Numbered from the stretch's first letter, positions 43,014-52,466 are shown. The stretch: DNA of 64,000 bases from Pseudonocardia sp. TRM90224 (GCF_021245725.1 NZ_JAJGSX010000020.1:111147-175146); one strand, 5' to 3'. Notes: generated from the sequence alone by a model not told the origin. Numbers and translations: made by a program.

Positions 43014-44315
43014 TTACGCCTGTGGGTGACGGTGAGCCGGCGGATTCGTCTCGCGCATGGCGATGACGGCGACCAGGCTGATCACGCCCATCAGCACCAT
43101 GTATCCCGAGATCGAGAGCGAGGTCCCGGTGCTCGATTGCAGCCACGTCGCCACCGTCGGCGCGAAACCACCGCCGAGCACCGCGCCGATCGCGTAGCTG
43201 AACGAGGCGCCGCTGTAGCGGTACTGCGGCTCGAACATCTCGGCGAACAGCGCCGACTGCGGCCCGTAGGAGAGGCCGAGCCCGATCGTCAGCAGCACCA
43301 CCGCGACGATCATCCAGACCATCGAGGCGGTGTCGACCAGCAGGAAGAACGGGAACGACCACAGCACGAGCAGCACCGACCCGATGAGGTACACGGGCTT
43401 GCGGCCGGCCCGGTCGGACCAGATGGCGGCGGCGACGATGCTGATCAGCCACGACACGCTGCCGATGATGATCACGATGAGCATGATGTTCCCGCTCACG
43501 CCCAGCGTCCGCGTGCCGTACGGGAGCAGGTAGGCGAGGAAGACGTAGCCGATCGCGGTGTTGGCGACGAACGTGAGCGACGCGATCACCAGCTCGCGCG
43601 GGCGCTCCCGGAACACGTCGGCGAGCGGGCGGCGCAGCCGCGCCTGCTCGTCGCGCAGCGAGCGGAACACCGGGCTCTCCTCGACCTGCAGCCGCACGAA
43701 GAGGCCGACGCCCACCAGCACGATGCTGACCAGGAACGGGATCCGCCAACCCCACGACAGGAACTGCTCCTCGGTCATGGTGTTGCGGACCAGGAAGAAC
43801 ATCAGCTGGGCGAGGATCAGCCCCGCCGGCACGCCGATCTGCGAGAACGAGCCGTAGCGGCCGCGCTGGCCCGGCGGCGCGTGCTCGACGGCCATGAGCG
43901 CCGCGCCGCCCCACTCCCCGCCGGCCGAGAGCCCCTGCAGCAGGCGCATGACGACCAGCAGGATCGGCGCGAGCACCCCGACCTGTCCGTACGTGGGCAG
44001 CAGGCCGACGCCGACCGTCGCGAACCCCATCAGGAGCAGGGAGGAGACGAGCATCCGCTTGCGGCCGATGCGGTCGCCGAAGTGCCCCCAGAGCGCGCCG
44101 CCGATCGGACGCGCGACGAACCCGACGCCGAGCGTCGTGAACGAGAGCAGGAGCGCGGAGGCGGGGTCGAAGTTCGGGAAGAACTGCGTGGCGAAGATCA
44201 GCCCGGCCGCGGTGCTGTAGATGAAGTAGTCGTACCACTCGATCGTCGTGCCGATCGCGCTCGCGACCACGACCCTGCGCAGCTGCTTCGGGTCCCGCTT
44301 CGTCGTGTCCACCAT
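43014..44315 (-). CDS. MHS-family MFS transporter
   Basis: 433 residues, 12 helices, of the metabolite:H+ symporter type (ShiA/KgtP/ProP group): AIGTTIEWYDYFIYS at the start, GHFGDRIGRKRML after helix 2, and RLLQGLSAGGEWGGAALMAVEHAP. It imports an organic acid or zwitterion with protons. ATG 44315 has GAAGGGG upstream. It stands alone, divergent from the flavin oxidase. Confidence 0.9.
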   Translation of the reverse strand: MVDTTKRDPKQLRRVVVASAIGTTIEWYDYFIYSTAAGLIFATQFFPNFDPASALLLSFTTLGVGFVARPIGGALWGHFGDRIGRKRMLVSSLLLMGFATVGVGLLPTYGQVGVLAPILLVVMRLLQGLSAGGEWGGAALMAVEHAPPGQRGRYGSFSQIGVPAGLILAQLMFFLVRNTMTEEQFLSWGWRIPFLVSIVLVGVGLFVRLQVEESPVFRSLRDEQARLRRPLADVFRERPRELVIASLTFVANTAIGYVFLAYLLPYGTRTLGVSGNIMLIVIIIGSVSWLISIVAAAIWSDRAGRKPVYLIGSVLLVLWSFPFFLLVDTASMVWMIVAVVLLTIGLGLSYGPQSALFAEMFEPQYRYSGASFSYAIGAVLGGGFAPTVATWLQSSTGTSLSISGYMVLMGVISLVAVIAMRETNPPAHRHPQA

Positions 44316-44431
44316 GCGACCCCTTCGTCTCCGGATTGTCGATCACGATGGCACGGCGGGACGCGTAGTGACAGTTCGGATCGATAACGGTGGTGTCGGG
44401 AGGCGGGTGCTGGCAAACGCCGGTCGGGATG

Positions 44432-44502
44432 GGGCAGGAAAGCCACTTTCCTGCCCTGTGGGGCCGGAAAGTGGCTTTGCTGCCCTCGTGTGCGCATCGC
44501 AC
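44432..44502. repeat. Family A double palindrome with tail hairpin, copy 4
   Basis: Located between divergent genes (MHS transporter and flavin oxidase), so not a terminator position. The right arm ends CTTTGCTGCCC, leaving one unpaired position against CAGGAAAG of the left arm. The tail hairpin GTGCG-CAT-CGCAC (44490-44502) adjoins on the right. Confidence 0.92.
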
Positions 44503-44595
44503 GCAACGGCGCGTGTAATGCCCATGAGTCGGTCGTGCAATCCGCGCTCGCGAGGGTGGCTCCTGGAAGCTGGTCCAGCAGGCAGGAGCACAAGT

Positions 44596-46002
44596 ATGGG
44601 AACGACGGTGGAGCCGGTGTCGGGCCGGTTGAACGCAGCCGCGGAGAACTCGCTGCGATCGCTCGTCCACGGGGCTGTCTTCACGCCGCGCGAAGCCGGG
44701 TACGAGGACGTGCGGGCGGTTTACAACGGTTCGATCGACCGCCGTCCCGAAGCCGTGGTGCAGGTCAGCGGCGTCGCGGACGTCGCGAGGACCGTTCGGT
44801 TCGCGCGCGAGCACGGCTTCACGGTCAGCGTCCGCGGCGGCGGGCACGGCGTCGCCGGCATGGCGGTCGCGGGCGAGATCGTCATCGACCTCTCCGCGCT
44901 GCGCGGGGTGACGGTCGACCCGGTGGCGGGCACGGCCGTCGTCCAGGGCGGTGCGACCTGGGCCGAGGTGGACGCCGCGACCCAGGCGCACGGGCTGGCG
45001 GTCCCGGGCGGGCGGGTGAGCCACACCGGCGTCGCCGGCCTGACCCTCGGCGGCGGGGAGGGCTGGCTGACCTGCCGGCACGGCCTCACCTCCGACAACC
45101 TGGTCGCCGTCGACGTCGTCACGGCCGACGCGCAGCTGGTGGTGGCGAGCGCGACGGAATCGCCCGAGCTGTTCTGGGCATTGCGCGGCGGTGGCGGCAA
45201 CTTCGGTGTGGTCACGTCGTTCACCTTCCGGCTGCACCCGGTCGGGCCGCTGGTGCTCGGTGGGATGCTCGCGTTCGAGATCGCCGCGGCGCCGGAGGTG
45301 CTGCGGGTGCTGCAGGAGCTGCACGCCGAGGGCCACGCCGACCTCGGTGCGGCGGCGGCGTTCCTGACCGCGCCGCCGGCGCCGTTCGTGCCCGGTGACG
45401 TGGTCGGCCGTCCCGTGATCGGCGTCATCCCGGCGTGGTTCGGCGACGTCGACAAGGGCATGGCGCTGCTGAGCCGGTTCCACGAGGTCGCGACGCCCGT
45501 GATCGACGCCGTCGCCCCGATGCCCTACATCGCGCTGCAGTCGATGCTCGACGCCGGCTCGCAGCCCGGTATGCGCAACCGCTGGTCGGGCGGGTTCGTG
45601 CACGAGGTGGCGCCGGAGCTGGTCGCGGCCCTGCAGGACGCCGCCGTGCGGATGCCGAGCCCGCTCTCGCAGATCATCATCTCGCCGCTGCCCGACTCGG
45701 TGCGCGTGCTTCCCGACGACGCCACGGCGTTCCCGTCGCGTTCGGGGCGCTGGCTCGTGCACCCGGTCGGCGTGTGGCCGGCGCCCGACGCGGACGAGGC
45801 CGGCATCGCGTGGACCCGCGACCTCGCCGCGATCATCAGGGCCAGCGGGGAGACCGGCACGTACCTGAACCTCGACGAGTCGGACGACGCCCGCGTGCGC
45901 TGGGCGATGGGCGAGGCCCGCTTCGAGCGGCTCCAGCAGGTCAAGAAGGCGTGGGACCCGGAGGACATGTTCCGCTTCTGCGCACACATCTCGCTGCCGT
46001 AA
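44596..46002 (+). CDS. FAD-linked oxidase (berberine-bridge-enzyme-like)
   Basis: 468 residues. The PCMH-type FAD-binding domain (40-215) includes VRGGGHGVAG, with the histidine that binds FAD covalently in this family, and GVAGLTLGGGEGW. The second covalent-link cysteine of bicovalent members is not at its usual place (VSHTGVAGL instead of a Cys-containing segment); a cysteine lies later in WLTCRHGL. The C-terminal BBE segment (AWDPEDMFRF) is present. ATG 44596 has GGCAGGAG upstream. It oxidises an unknown sugar, alcohol or metabolite. Confidence 0.87.
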   Translation: MGTTVEPVSGRLNAAAENSLRSLVHGAVFTPREAGYEDVRAVYNGSIDRRPEAVVQVSGVADVARTVRFAREHGFTVSVRGGGHGVAGMAVAGEIVIDLSALRGVTVDPVAGTAVVQGGATWAEVDAATQAHGLAVPGGRVSHTGVAGLTLGGGEGWLTCRHGLTSDNLVAVDVVTADAQLVVASATESPELFWALRGGGGNFGVVTSFTFRLHPVGPLVLGGMLAFEIAAAPEVLRVLQELHAEGHADLGAAAAFLTAPPAPFVPGDVVGRPVIGVIPAWFGDVDKGMALLSRFHEVATPVIDAVAPMPYIALQSMLDAGSQPGMRNRWSGGFVHEVAPELVAALQDAAVRMPSPLSQIIISPLPDSVRVLPDDATAFPSRSGRWLVHPVGVWPAPDADEAGIAWTRDLAAIIRASGETGTYLNLDESDDARVRWAMGEARFERLQQVKKAWDPEDMFRFCAHISLP

Positions 46003-46056
46003 CCAACCCGCGTGGGGCCGACGTGTGCGGGGAAGCGCGCGTCGCCCCGCTGACGC

Positions 46057-46115
46057 GAGGGCAGCAAAGCCACTTTCCGGCCCTGTGAGGGCAGGAAAGT
46101 GGCTTTGCTGCCCTC
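46057..46115. repeat. Family A double palindrome, copy 5
   Basis: Between co-directional genes. Both outer arms carry the variant (CAGCAAAG / CTTTGCTG), so the pair is compensated, in contrast to copy 4, where only one arm is changed. Confidence 0.92.
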
Positions 46116-46146
46116 CAGGGGCCCGGCGGGCCTGCCCGGTGGAGAG

Positions 46147-46193
46147 TTGCACAGAAGTTTGTGCACAGCTTTGCTTGCACAGAGCTTTGTGCA
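46147..46193. promoter_or_regulatory. Twin operators before the winged-helix regulator
   Basis: Two nearly identical inverted repeats, TTGCACAGAAGTTTGTGCA (46147-46165) and TTGCACAGAGCTTTGTGCA (46175-46193), spaced 28 bp centre to centre. The second ends 17 bases before the start codon at 46211, so binding would block transcription or initiation. Confidence 0.7.
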
Positions 46194-46210
46194 TTCCGTA
46201 GGCTGGCGGC

Positions 46211-46783
46211 ATGCCCGACGAGACCGAGCCGCGCCTGGCCGACCTGGCCGCCGTCACCACGCTGGCCCACCCGCGCCGGCGGCAGATCCTGGAGCGGCTC
46301 AAGCTCGGCGGGCCGGCGACGTCGGCGATGCTGGCCCGTGACCTCGACCTCAACACCGGAGCCACCAGCTACCACCTGCGGGAGCTGGCGGCGAGCGGGC
46401 TCGTCGAGGACGTGCCGGAGCGGGCGAGCGGCCGCGAGCGCTGGTGGCAGGCCGCCCGGCACGACCTGCGGTTCCCGCGCCGCAGCGAGCAGAGCCCCGA
46501 GATGCGCCAGGCGTTCGAGGAGATGAGCAGGATCGGCTTCGCGGCCGACCTGGAGGACTTCGCGCGCGCGTACGAAGCAACGGCAGAAGCGTCGGACCCG
46601 TGGTCCGACGCTTTTCTGCATTCCCGGGGCTCCATCGATGTGACGGGCGAGGAGCTCGTGCAGTTCTTCGAGGAGTACATCGCGCTGCTCAAGCGCTACC
46701 AGCGACGCCCTGACCAGCGGCCGGAGGGTGCGCGGACGGTCTACGCGCGCTTCTTCGCCCACCCCGCACCGCCGCTCGACTGA
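46211..46783 (+). CDS. ArsR-like winged-helix transcriptional regulator
   Basis: 190 residues. The helix-turn-helix (about 10-75: LAHPRRRQILERLKLGGPAT, then NTGATSYHLRELAASGLVE) is of the HTH_20/ArsR type without metal-binding cysteines; a helical C-terminal region follows (about 95-175). Twin palindromes directly upstream indicate autoregulation. It probably also controls the M28 peptidase, which starts 36 bases after its stop. Confidence 0.88.
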   Translation: MPDETEPRLADLAAVTTLAHPRRRQILERLKLGGPATSAMLARDLDLNTGATSYHLRELAASGLVEDVPERASGRERWWQAARHDLRFPRRSEQSPEMRQAFEEMSRIGFAADLEDFARAYEATAEASDPWSDAFLHSRGSIDVTGEELVQFFEEYIALLKRYQRRPDQRPEGARTVYARFFAHPAPPLD

Positions 46784-46819
46784 CCTTTCGGATTCGGATC
46801 TGAATTAGGAGGCAATCCC

Positions 46820-49147
46820 ATGGTTTCTTTGGCGCGCCCGGAAAACGCGACCCTCGATGCCGTCCCGCCGGTGCCTCGGCGCCGGCTGACCGCAGCGTTG
46901 GCCCTGCTGGTGATCGTCCTCTACACGGCGCTGGGCTGGTGGCACGACGAGCCACCGCCACCCGCTCCCACAACGGCGCCGGCCACCGAGTTCAGCGCGG
47001 AACGCGCCTGGCCCGTGCTGGAGCGGATCGCGGGCCCCGCGCCGTCGCCGGTGGGCAGCGCCGAAGGCGACGCCATCCGCGACTTCCTGGTCGCGGAGCT
47101 GAGCTCGCTCGGCCTGCGCACCGAGGTGCAACGCGGCACCGGCATCAGCGAGCGGGGCGGGTCGAGCATGTCCGTGGCGCCCGTGGAGAACGTCGTCGCG
47201 ACGCTGCCCGGCACCGCGCCGACCGGTCGGCTGATCGTTGCCGCGCACTACGACTCGACCTTCAGCGGGCCGGGGACCAGCGACGACAAGTCGTCGGTCG
47301 CCGCCGCCGTCGAGACGGCCCGCGCGCTGGCGGCCGGGCCGCGCCCGCGCAACGACATCGTGCTGCTGCTCACCGACGCCGAGGAGCCCGAGATGCTCGG
47401 CGCCTCCGCCTACGTCCGGCAACACCCCGACGGCTCGCGGCCGACCGTCGTGCTGAACTGGGACGGACCCGGCAACGCGGGGGCGTCGGCGATGTACCAG
47501 ACCACGACGGGGGCCGCGGGGGTCGTCGGCGCGGTGCTGGCCGACATCCGCCACCCGCTCGGCGACTCGCTGGTCCCGCCGCTCTTCCAGCTCATGCCCA
47601 ACCACACCGACCTCGACGTGTTCAACACGAGGGGCTACGAGGGCGTCACGTTCGGGTTCACCGACGGGCGCGCCTACTACCACTCGTCGCTGGACACGAC
47701 GTCGCGGTTCGACAAGGCGTCGCTGCAGCAGTACGGCGACAACATGCTCTCGGGTGCGCGCGGGCTCGGCGAGCGCGATCTTCCGACGCTGTTCTCCGAT
47801 GTCGACTCGACGTTCGTGACGCACTTCGGGCTGGTCGTGAGCTACCCGACCGCGTTGGCGGTGCCGATCGCGGTGCTGGCCGTGGTCGCCGTGATCGGGC
47901 TGGCCGTGCTCACCAGGAGGCGCGGCGACGCGAGTGTGCCGCGGATGCTGGCCGGGTTCGGGGTCGCTCTCGGCGCGGTCGTGCTCGCCGCGCTAGCCGC
48001 CATGGCGATGTGGTGGCTGCTCGTGCAGCTGCGGCCCGGGTACGGCGCGATGATGGTCGGGGAGCCGTACCGCCCGGTGCTCTACCGCTTCGCGGTCGGC
48101 GGGATCGCGATCACGGTCGTCGTGGCCGCGGTCGTCGCGCTGCGCAGGAGGGTCGGCGCGGCGGCGCTGACCGTCGGCGGGCCGGCTGTCATCGCGTTGC
48201 TCGGCATGCTCGTGGCGCTGGCTGCGCCGGCGCTCGCGTTCATGTTCTCCCTGCCGGCGCTGCTCGCGGCGATCGGCGCGATGGCGGCCGGTCGCTGGCG
48301 GGCGGCCGTGCTGGCGGTGACGCTCGCGCCCGCGGTGTTCCAGCTCATGAGCGACGGGCGAGGGCTGCTGCAAGGCGTCGGCATGGGGATGGCCGAGGTC
48401 GGTGCGTTCTGCTTCGCGATGGCGACGCTGCTGGTGATCCCGCTGATGGCGGAGCTGCTGCCGGCGCGGCGGTCGTGGGCGGTCCCCGCCACGGCGGGGG
48501 CGCTGACGGTGCTGCTCGTTGCGGCCGGGTTCGGGGTCGATCGGTTCGACGAGCAGCACCCGCAGCAGTCGTTCCTGATGTACGTGCTCGACGCGGACAC
48601 CGGCGCGGCCCGCTGGGTGAGCGACGACCCGACCCCGTCGCCATGGGCGAGCGACTACGTCCTGCAGGCAGGCCCCGACACGTCGTCGTCGCTGCCTTAC
48701 CGGCCGCGCGAGCGCTGGACCGGACCGGCCCAGGCCGCCGTGTTGCCGGCGCCCGAGCTGCGGGTGGTCGGCAGCCACCCGGACGGCGGATCGACGCTCG
48801 TCGAGGTGCAGGTGAGCACGCCGCGCGACGCCGACGTGCTCTCCCTGACCGTCGACCGGCCCGTCGAGCAGGTGCTGGTGGCCCCGGCCGGTGGGCCGGC
48901 GGTCGACGCGGTGCCGACGTACGACAGGCAGCGGGAGTGGCCGTTCCAGCTGCGCATCTACGCGCCGCCCACCGACGGCGTGACCGTGACGCTGCGGGTG
49001 GCCGACCCGGTCGGGATGCGGTTCTCTGTGTCGGACTACACGGCCTCGCTCGCCGGCCTGCCCGGCTATGCCGAGCGTCCGGCCACCGAGGTCCGCAGCC
49101 ACCACCACGACTCCGACATCACCGTCGTCACCCGAACGTACGGCTGA
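46820..49147 (+). CDS. Membrane-bound M28-family metallopeptidase
   Basis: 775 residues. One N-terminal helix (about 22-40) exports an M28 aminopeptidase-like domain (about 55-315) with zinc-ligand motifs AAHYDSTF, SDDKS, DAEEPEML and YYHSSLDTT. After it come about eight membrane helices (about 335-590) and a C-terminal beta-rich extracytoplasmic domain (about 600-775). This arrangement resembles eukaryotic ER metallopeptidase 1 (Fxna) and bacterial relatives. ATG 46820 has a perfect AGGAGG. Likely trims exported peptides at the outer membrane face; substrate unknown. Confidence 0.9.
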   Translation: MVSLARPENATLDAVPPVPRRRLTAALALLVIVLYTALGWWHDEPPPPAPTTAPATEFSAERAWPVLERIAGPAPSPVGSAEGDAIRDFLVAELSSLGLRTEVQRGTGISERGGSSMSVAPVENVVATLPGTAPTGRLIVAAHYDSTFSGPGTSDDKSSVAAAVETARALAAGPRPRNDIVLLLTDAEEPEMLGASAYVRQHPDGSRPTVVLNWDGPGNAGASAMYQTTTGAAGVVGAVLADIRHPLGDSLVPPLFQLMPNHTDLDVFNTRGYEGVTFGFTDGRAYYHSSLDTTSRFDKASLQQYGDNMLSGARGLGERDLPTLFSDVDSTFVTHFGLVVSYPTALAVPIAVLAVVAVIGLAVLTRRRGDASVPRMLAGFGVALGAVVLAALAAMAMWWLLVQLRPGYGAMMVGEPYRPVLYRFAVGGIAITVVVAAVVALRRRVGAAALTVGGPAVIALLGMLVALAAPALAFMFSLPALLAAIGAMAAGRWRAAVLAVTLAPAVFQLMSDGRGLLQGVGMGMAEVGAFCFAMATLLVIPLMAELLPARRSWAVPATAGALTVLLVAAGFGVDRFDEQHPQQSFLMYVLDADTGAARWVSDDPTPSPWASDYVLQAGPDTSSSLPYRPRERWTGPAQAAVLPAPELRVVGSHPDGGSTLVEVQVSTPRDADVLSLTVDRPVEQVLVAPAGGPAVDAVPTYDRQREWPFQLRIYAPPTDGVTVTLRVADPVGMRFSVSDYTASLAGLPGYAERPATEVRSHHHDSDITVVTRTYG

Positions 49148-49178
49148 GCGGGGCGCGCGGACGGGCGAGACTGGACGA

Positions 49179-50174
49179 ATGCGGCGAAGCGCAGCGGTCC
49201 TTCTCGCCCTCCTCGCGGTGTTGCTCGGGGCCTGCGCGCCGGCGCCGGTCTCGAGCGCACCGGTCCCGGCCCAGAACGCGGTGGTGTTCGAGCCGCTGCG
49301 CCAGTCGCCCGCCGAGATCGACGCAACCGTCGCGAGCCTGCGGCAGCTCGACGACCACCCGCTCTACGAGATGACCTACCACGGCGACTACGTGCCGACG
49401 GTCCCGCTCGTGCCCCCGGACCTCGGGGCGGAGGCGCCCGAATGGGCGTGCTCGCTCATCGCGTTGCCCAGCGGGTTCGCCCGCAACTTCGACTGGGACC
49501 CAGGGCCGGCCATGATCGTCCGGTCGGACCCGCCGAGCGGCTACGCGTCGGTCTCGGTCGTCGACCTGACCACGTCGCTCGGCCTGCGCGGCCGGCCTGA
49601 CCTCGCCGACCCGGCGACGCGGCGCGCGCTGGCCCACGCCGTTCTCGTGCCGTTCGACGGGATGAACGAGAAGGGCCTCGTCGTCGGCATGGCCGCGACG
49701 CCCGAGGCGCAGCTCCCGCTGCCGACCGCCGACAAGCCGGTCGTCGGCAGCCTGCGGGTCGTCCGCATGATGCTCGACCGGGCCGTCACCGTCGACGAGG
49801 CGGTGGCGGTCATGCGCGAATACACCGTCGACTTCAGCGGTGGCCCGCAGATCCACTACCTCATCTCCGATGCCGCCGGGCGGACCGTCGTGGTCGAGTA
49901 CTCCGGCGGCACGCTCAACGTCGTCGACGACCGCATCCTCACCAACATCGCCATGACCGGCACCGAGCCCGCCCAACGTCTCGCCGACCGCCGCTATCGC
50001 CTTCTCGCCGAGGGATCGGCGGCCGGCACGGACCCGATGGAGCTGCTGCGCACCGTCGCGCAGCCGCACACGCGCTGGTCGATCGTGTACGAGCCGGCGC
50101 AGGGCACCGCACGCCTGGTGACGGGACAGCGGTGGGAGCGGGTGCACACCGTGGCGTTGCGGGACGCCCGCTGA
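49179..50174 (+). CDS. Ntn-hydrolase-type amidase lipoprotein (linear amide C-N hydrolase-like)
   Basis: 331 residues. The signal MRRSAAVLLALLAVLLGAC has a lipobox cysteine at C19. The core has EWACSLIALPSGFARNFDWD, where C91 would be the nucleophile and RNFDWD the family's substrate loop; NEKGLVVGMA and YLISDAAGRTVVVEYS follow as in choloylglycine hydrolase / acyltransferase relatives. As the nucleophile must become N-terminal, cleavage before C91 is expected. It lies 31 bases after the M28 gene and may share its transcript. It may act on acyl amides or small peptides outside the cell. Confidence 0.78.
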   Translation: MRRSAAVLLALLAVLLGACAPAPVSSAPVPAQNAVVFEPLRQSPAEIDATVASLRQLDDHPLYEMTYHGDYVPTVPLVPPDLGAEAPEWACSLIALPSGFARNFDWDPGPAMIVRSDPPSGYASVSVVDLTTSLGLRGRPDLADPATRRALAHAVLVPFDGMNEKGLVVGMAATPEAQLPLPTADKPVVGSLRVVRMMLDRAVTVDEAVAVMREYTVDFSGGPQIHYLISDAAGRTVVVEYSGGTLNVVDDRILTNIAMTGTEPAQRLADRRYRLLAEGSAAGTDPMELLRTVAQPHTRWSIVYEPAQGTARLVTGQRWERVHTVALRDAR

Positions 50175-50204
50175 TCGGCAGAGCCAGGAACACAGGGCAC
50201 GGGG

Positions 50205-50280
50205 AAGGGCAGGAAAGCCACTTTCCTGCCCTGTGAGGGCCGGAAAGTGGCTTTCCTGCCCTTGCGTGCGGAACGCACGC
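50205..50280. repeat. Family A double palindrome with tail hairpin, copy 6
   Basis: Between co-directional genes. The double palindrome is 50205-50263; the tail hairpin GCGTGCG-GAA-CGCACGC (50264-50280) adjoins on the right with a perfect 7-bp stem. Confidence 0.92.
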
Positions 50281-50372
50281 ATCCAGGTCGACACCCGGGC
50301 CGGCCTACCCACGCTGATCAACACGCCGCGCGGCTACCGTGTGCGCGTCGAGAAGATCGGAGTGACGTCGCG

Positions 50373-51470
50373 ATGACCGAGAACGGCAGGGACGGCAGGG
50401 AGCTCGTACGGGTGCCGGCCGGGGAGCTGGAGCGAACGGCAGCCGGCATCTTCGCTGCGGCGGGTTGCGAGGCCGACGAGGCCGAGCGGATCGCGGTCGA
50501 GCTGGTGGGTGCGAACCTCGCCGGCCACGACAGCCACGGTGTGGTGCGGGTGCCGTTCTACGTCTCGCTCCTGCGCGCCGGGCACGTCCGCGCCGGCCGT
50601 TCCGTCGAGATCGTCACGGACGGCGGCGCGTTCGCGCTGCTCGACGGGCAGTTCGGGTTCGGGCAGACGATCGCGCCGCAGGCCGTCGCGCTGGGCATCG
50701 AGCGGGCGTCGCGCGACGGGATCTGCGTCGTGGCGCTGCGCAACTCCGGGCACGTCGGGCGGGTCGGCGCGTACGCCGAGACCGCGCTCGCCGCGGGGCT
50801 GATCTCGATCCACCTGGTCAACGTCGCCGGTTCGCCGCTGGTGGCGCCGTTCGGCGGGGTCGAGCGGCGCTTCTCGACGGCGCCGTTCTCGGTCGGGGTG
50901 CCGCTGCCGGACCGGCCGCTGGTGCTGGACTTCGCCACGTCGCTCGTCGCGGAGGGCAAGGTGCAGGTGGCGTCGTTCGGCGGGCCCGCGCTCCCGTCCG
51001 ACGCGCTCGTCGAGCCGGACGGCAGCGCGTCGAGCGACCCGCACACCCTCTACGGCGAGTACGGGCCGACCGACATGCGCACCCCCGGCAACGGGGCCGG
51101 CGCGATCAGGGCGTTCGGTGGGCACAAGGGCTCCGGCCTCGCGCTGATGTGCGAGCTGCTAGCCGGCGCGTTCACCGGCGGCGGCTGCGCGGGCCCGGTC
51201 GACGGGCCGCGCGGGCGGATCTCCAACGGGATGCTCTCGATCTACCTCTCGCCGCGGCACTTCGGCACGCAGGCCGAGTTCGAGCAGGTCGGGCGCGAGT
51301 ACGTCGAGTGGGTGCTCTCGACCCGGCCGACCGAACCCGGCGGCGAGGTGCTGCTGCCGGGGGAGCAGGAAGCCCGTACGAAGGCGGCCCGGCTGGCCGA
51401 CGGGGTGCCGCTCCCGCCCGCCGAGTGGGCCGCGATTCAGGAGGTGGCGGCGGAGGTCGGCGCTGCTTGA
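50373..51470 (+). CDS. Malate/L-lactate/ureidoglycolate dehydrogenase family (Ldh_2)
   Basis: A 365-residue NAD(P)-dependent 2-hydroxyacid or delta-1-pyrroline-2-carboxylate-type oxidoreductase. The family motifs are NLAGHDSHGVVRVP (near residue 48-61), LRNSGHVGRVGAY and APFGG..RRFSTAPFSVGVP, and GHKGSGLALMCELLAG. ATG 50373 has only a weak ribosome site. Its 3' end overlaps the convergent NmrA-like gene by 34 bases. Exact substrate unknown. Confidence 0.88.
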   Translation: MTENGRDGRELVRVPAGELERTAAGIFAAAGCEADEAERIAVELVGANLAGHDSHGVVRVPFYVSLLRAGHVRAGRSVEIVTDGGAFALLDGQFGFGQTIAPQAVALGIERASRDGICVVALRNSGHVGRVGAYAETALAAGLISIHLVNVAGSPLVAPFGGVERRFSTAPFSVGVPLPDRPLVLDFATSLVAEGKVQVASFGGPALPSDALVEPDGSASSDPHTLYGEYGPTDMRTPGNGAGAIRAFGGHKGSGLALMCELLAGAFTGGGCAGPVDGPRGRISNGMLSIYLSPRHFGTQAEFEQVGREYVEWVLSTRPTEPGGEVLLPGEQEARTKAARLADGVPLPPAEWAAIQEVAAEVGAA

Positions 51471-52288
51471 GCAAAGGCGGCCGCATGGTCGGTGGCCCAC
51501 TGCGCGAACGTGCGCGCGGGCCGGCCGGTCACCTCCTCGACCGTGCTGGTCACCGGCGGTCGCGGCTGCTTCGCCATCGCTGCGTAGGCGTCGAGGAGGG
51601 TGTCGGCGAACGACTCGGGCACACCGTCCGCGACGAGCCGACGGCGCGCGGCGGGCCGCGGCAGCTCGACCCAGCGCAGCGGGCGTCCGAGCGCCTCGCC
51701 GATCACGTGGACCTGTTCCGACTGGCTCAGCACGGCCGGACCGGTCAGGGCCAGCTCGCCCACGTGCCGGCCGGACGTCAACGCGCGGACGGCGACCGCG
51801 GCGATGTCGGCTTCGTGCAGCATCGCCATGGCGAGTTCGCCGTGTGCGCCGCCGACCGTGTCGCCCGCGCGGATCTGCCGCGCCCACCACAGCGCGTTTG
51901 CGGCGAACGTACTCGGCCGGATGAACGTCCACTCCGGGATCGTCGCGGCGAGCAGGTCGCGCTGCTGTTCCATGGGGAGTTCGGCAACGGCACCGGAGCC
52001 GAGCAGTACAACACGCCGGGTGTGGCGGGCGAGGGTCGCCAGCACACCGGGCAGCGCGGCACCGGTGTGCAGCGGCCAGATGAGGAACGCGGCGTCGATG
52101 CCGTCGACGACCGGCTCGAGGTCGGCTTTGTCTGTGATGTCGGCGCGGACGACCTGGGCGCCGGGCAGGTCGGCGCGCCCAGGATCCCGGCTGACGGCGC
52201 GGACTTGGGCTCCGGGGATATTGAGGAGTTGCCGGACGACGTTCCGCCCGACGTTGCCCGTGGCGCCGGTGACGAGGTAGGTGGTCAT
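51437..52288 (-). CDS. NmrA-like NAD(P)H-binding protein
   Basis: 283 residues of the atypical SDR group: MTTYLVTGATGNVGRNVVRQ, VVRADITDKADL, and a WTFIRPSTFAANALWW segment; the classical YxxxK is absent, as in NmrA/QOR2-like proteins (quinone reductase or redox sensor). ATG 52288. The longer frame beyond 52288 runs into a family A element and is not coding. Confidence 0.87.
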   Translation of the reverse strand: MTTYLVTGATGNVGRNVVRQLLNIPGAQVRAVSRDPGRADLPGAQVVRADITDKADLEPVVDGIDAAFLIWPLHTGAALPGVLATLARHTRRVVLLGSGAVAELPMEQQRDLLAATIPEWTFIRPSTFAANALWWARQIRAGDTVGGAHGELAMAMLHEADIAAVAVRALTSGRHVGELALTGPAVLSQSEQVHVIGEALGRPLRWVELPRPAARRRLVADGVPESFADTLLDAYAAMAKQPRPPVTSTVEEVTGRPARTFAQWATDHAAAFAQAAPTSAATS

Positions 52289-52408
52289 GACGGCGACGAT
52301 GGCCGGGCAGCCGGCCGGCCGCGGAGTCGCGTGGCCGAGCCGGGCGGAGTCCGGCATCCGCCCGCCACCCGTTGGCGGAATCCGGCAGAGCACCCAGGCG
52401 TCCCCAGG

Positions 52409-52466
52409 GAGGGCAGGAAAGCCACTTTCCTGCCCTGTGAGGGCCGGAAAGTGGCTTTCCTGCCCT
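52409..52466. repeat. Family A double palindrome, copy 7
   Basis: Lies between divergent genes (NmrA-like and Lrp-type), 79 bases before the Lrp start. Nearly identical to copy 6 in the core; the tail hairpin is not evident here. Confidence 0.92.

Noticed and set aside
51437..51470. 34-bp convergent overlap of the Ldh_2 and NmrA-like genes as a frameshift or assembly error
   Set aside because: Both C-termini read naturally to their stops, and short convergent overlaps are normal in such compact genomes.
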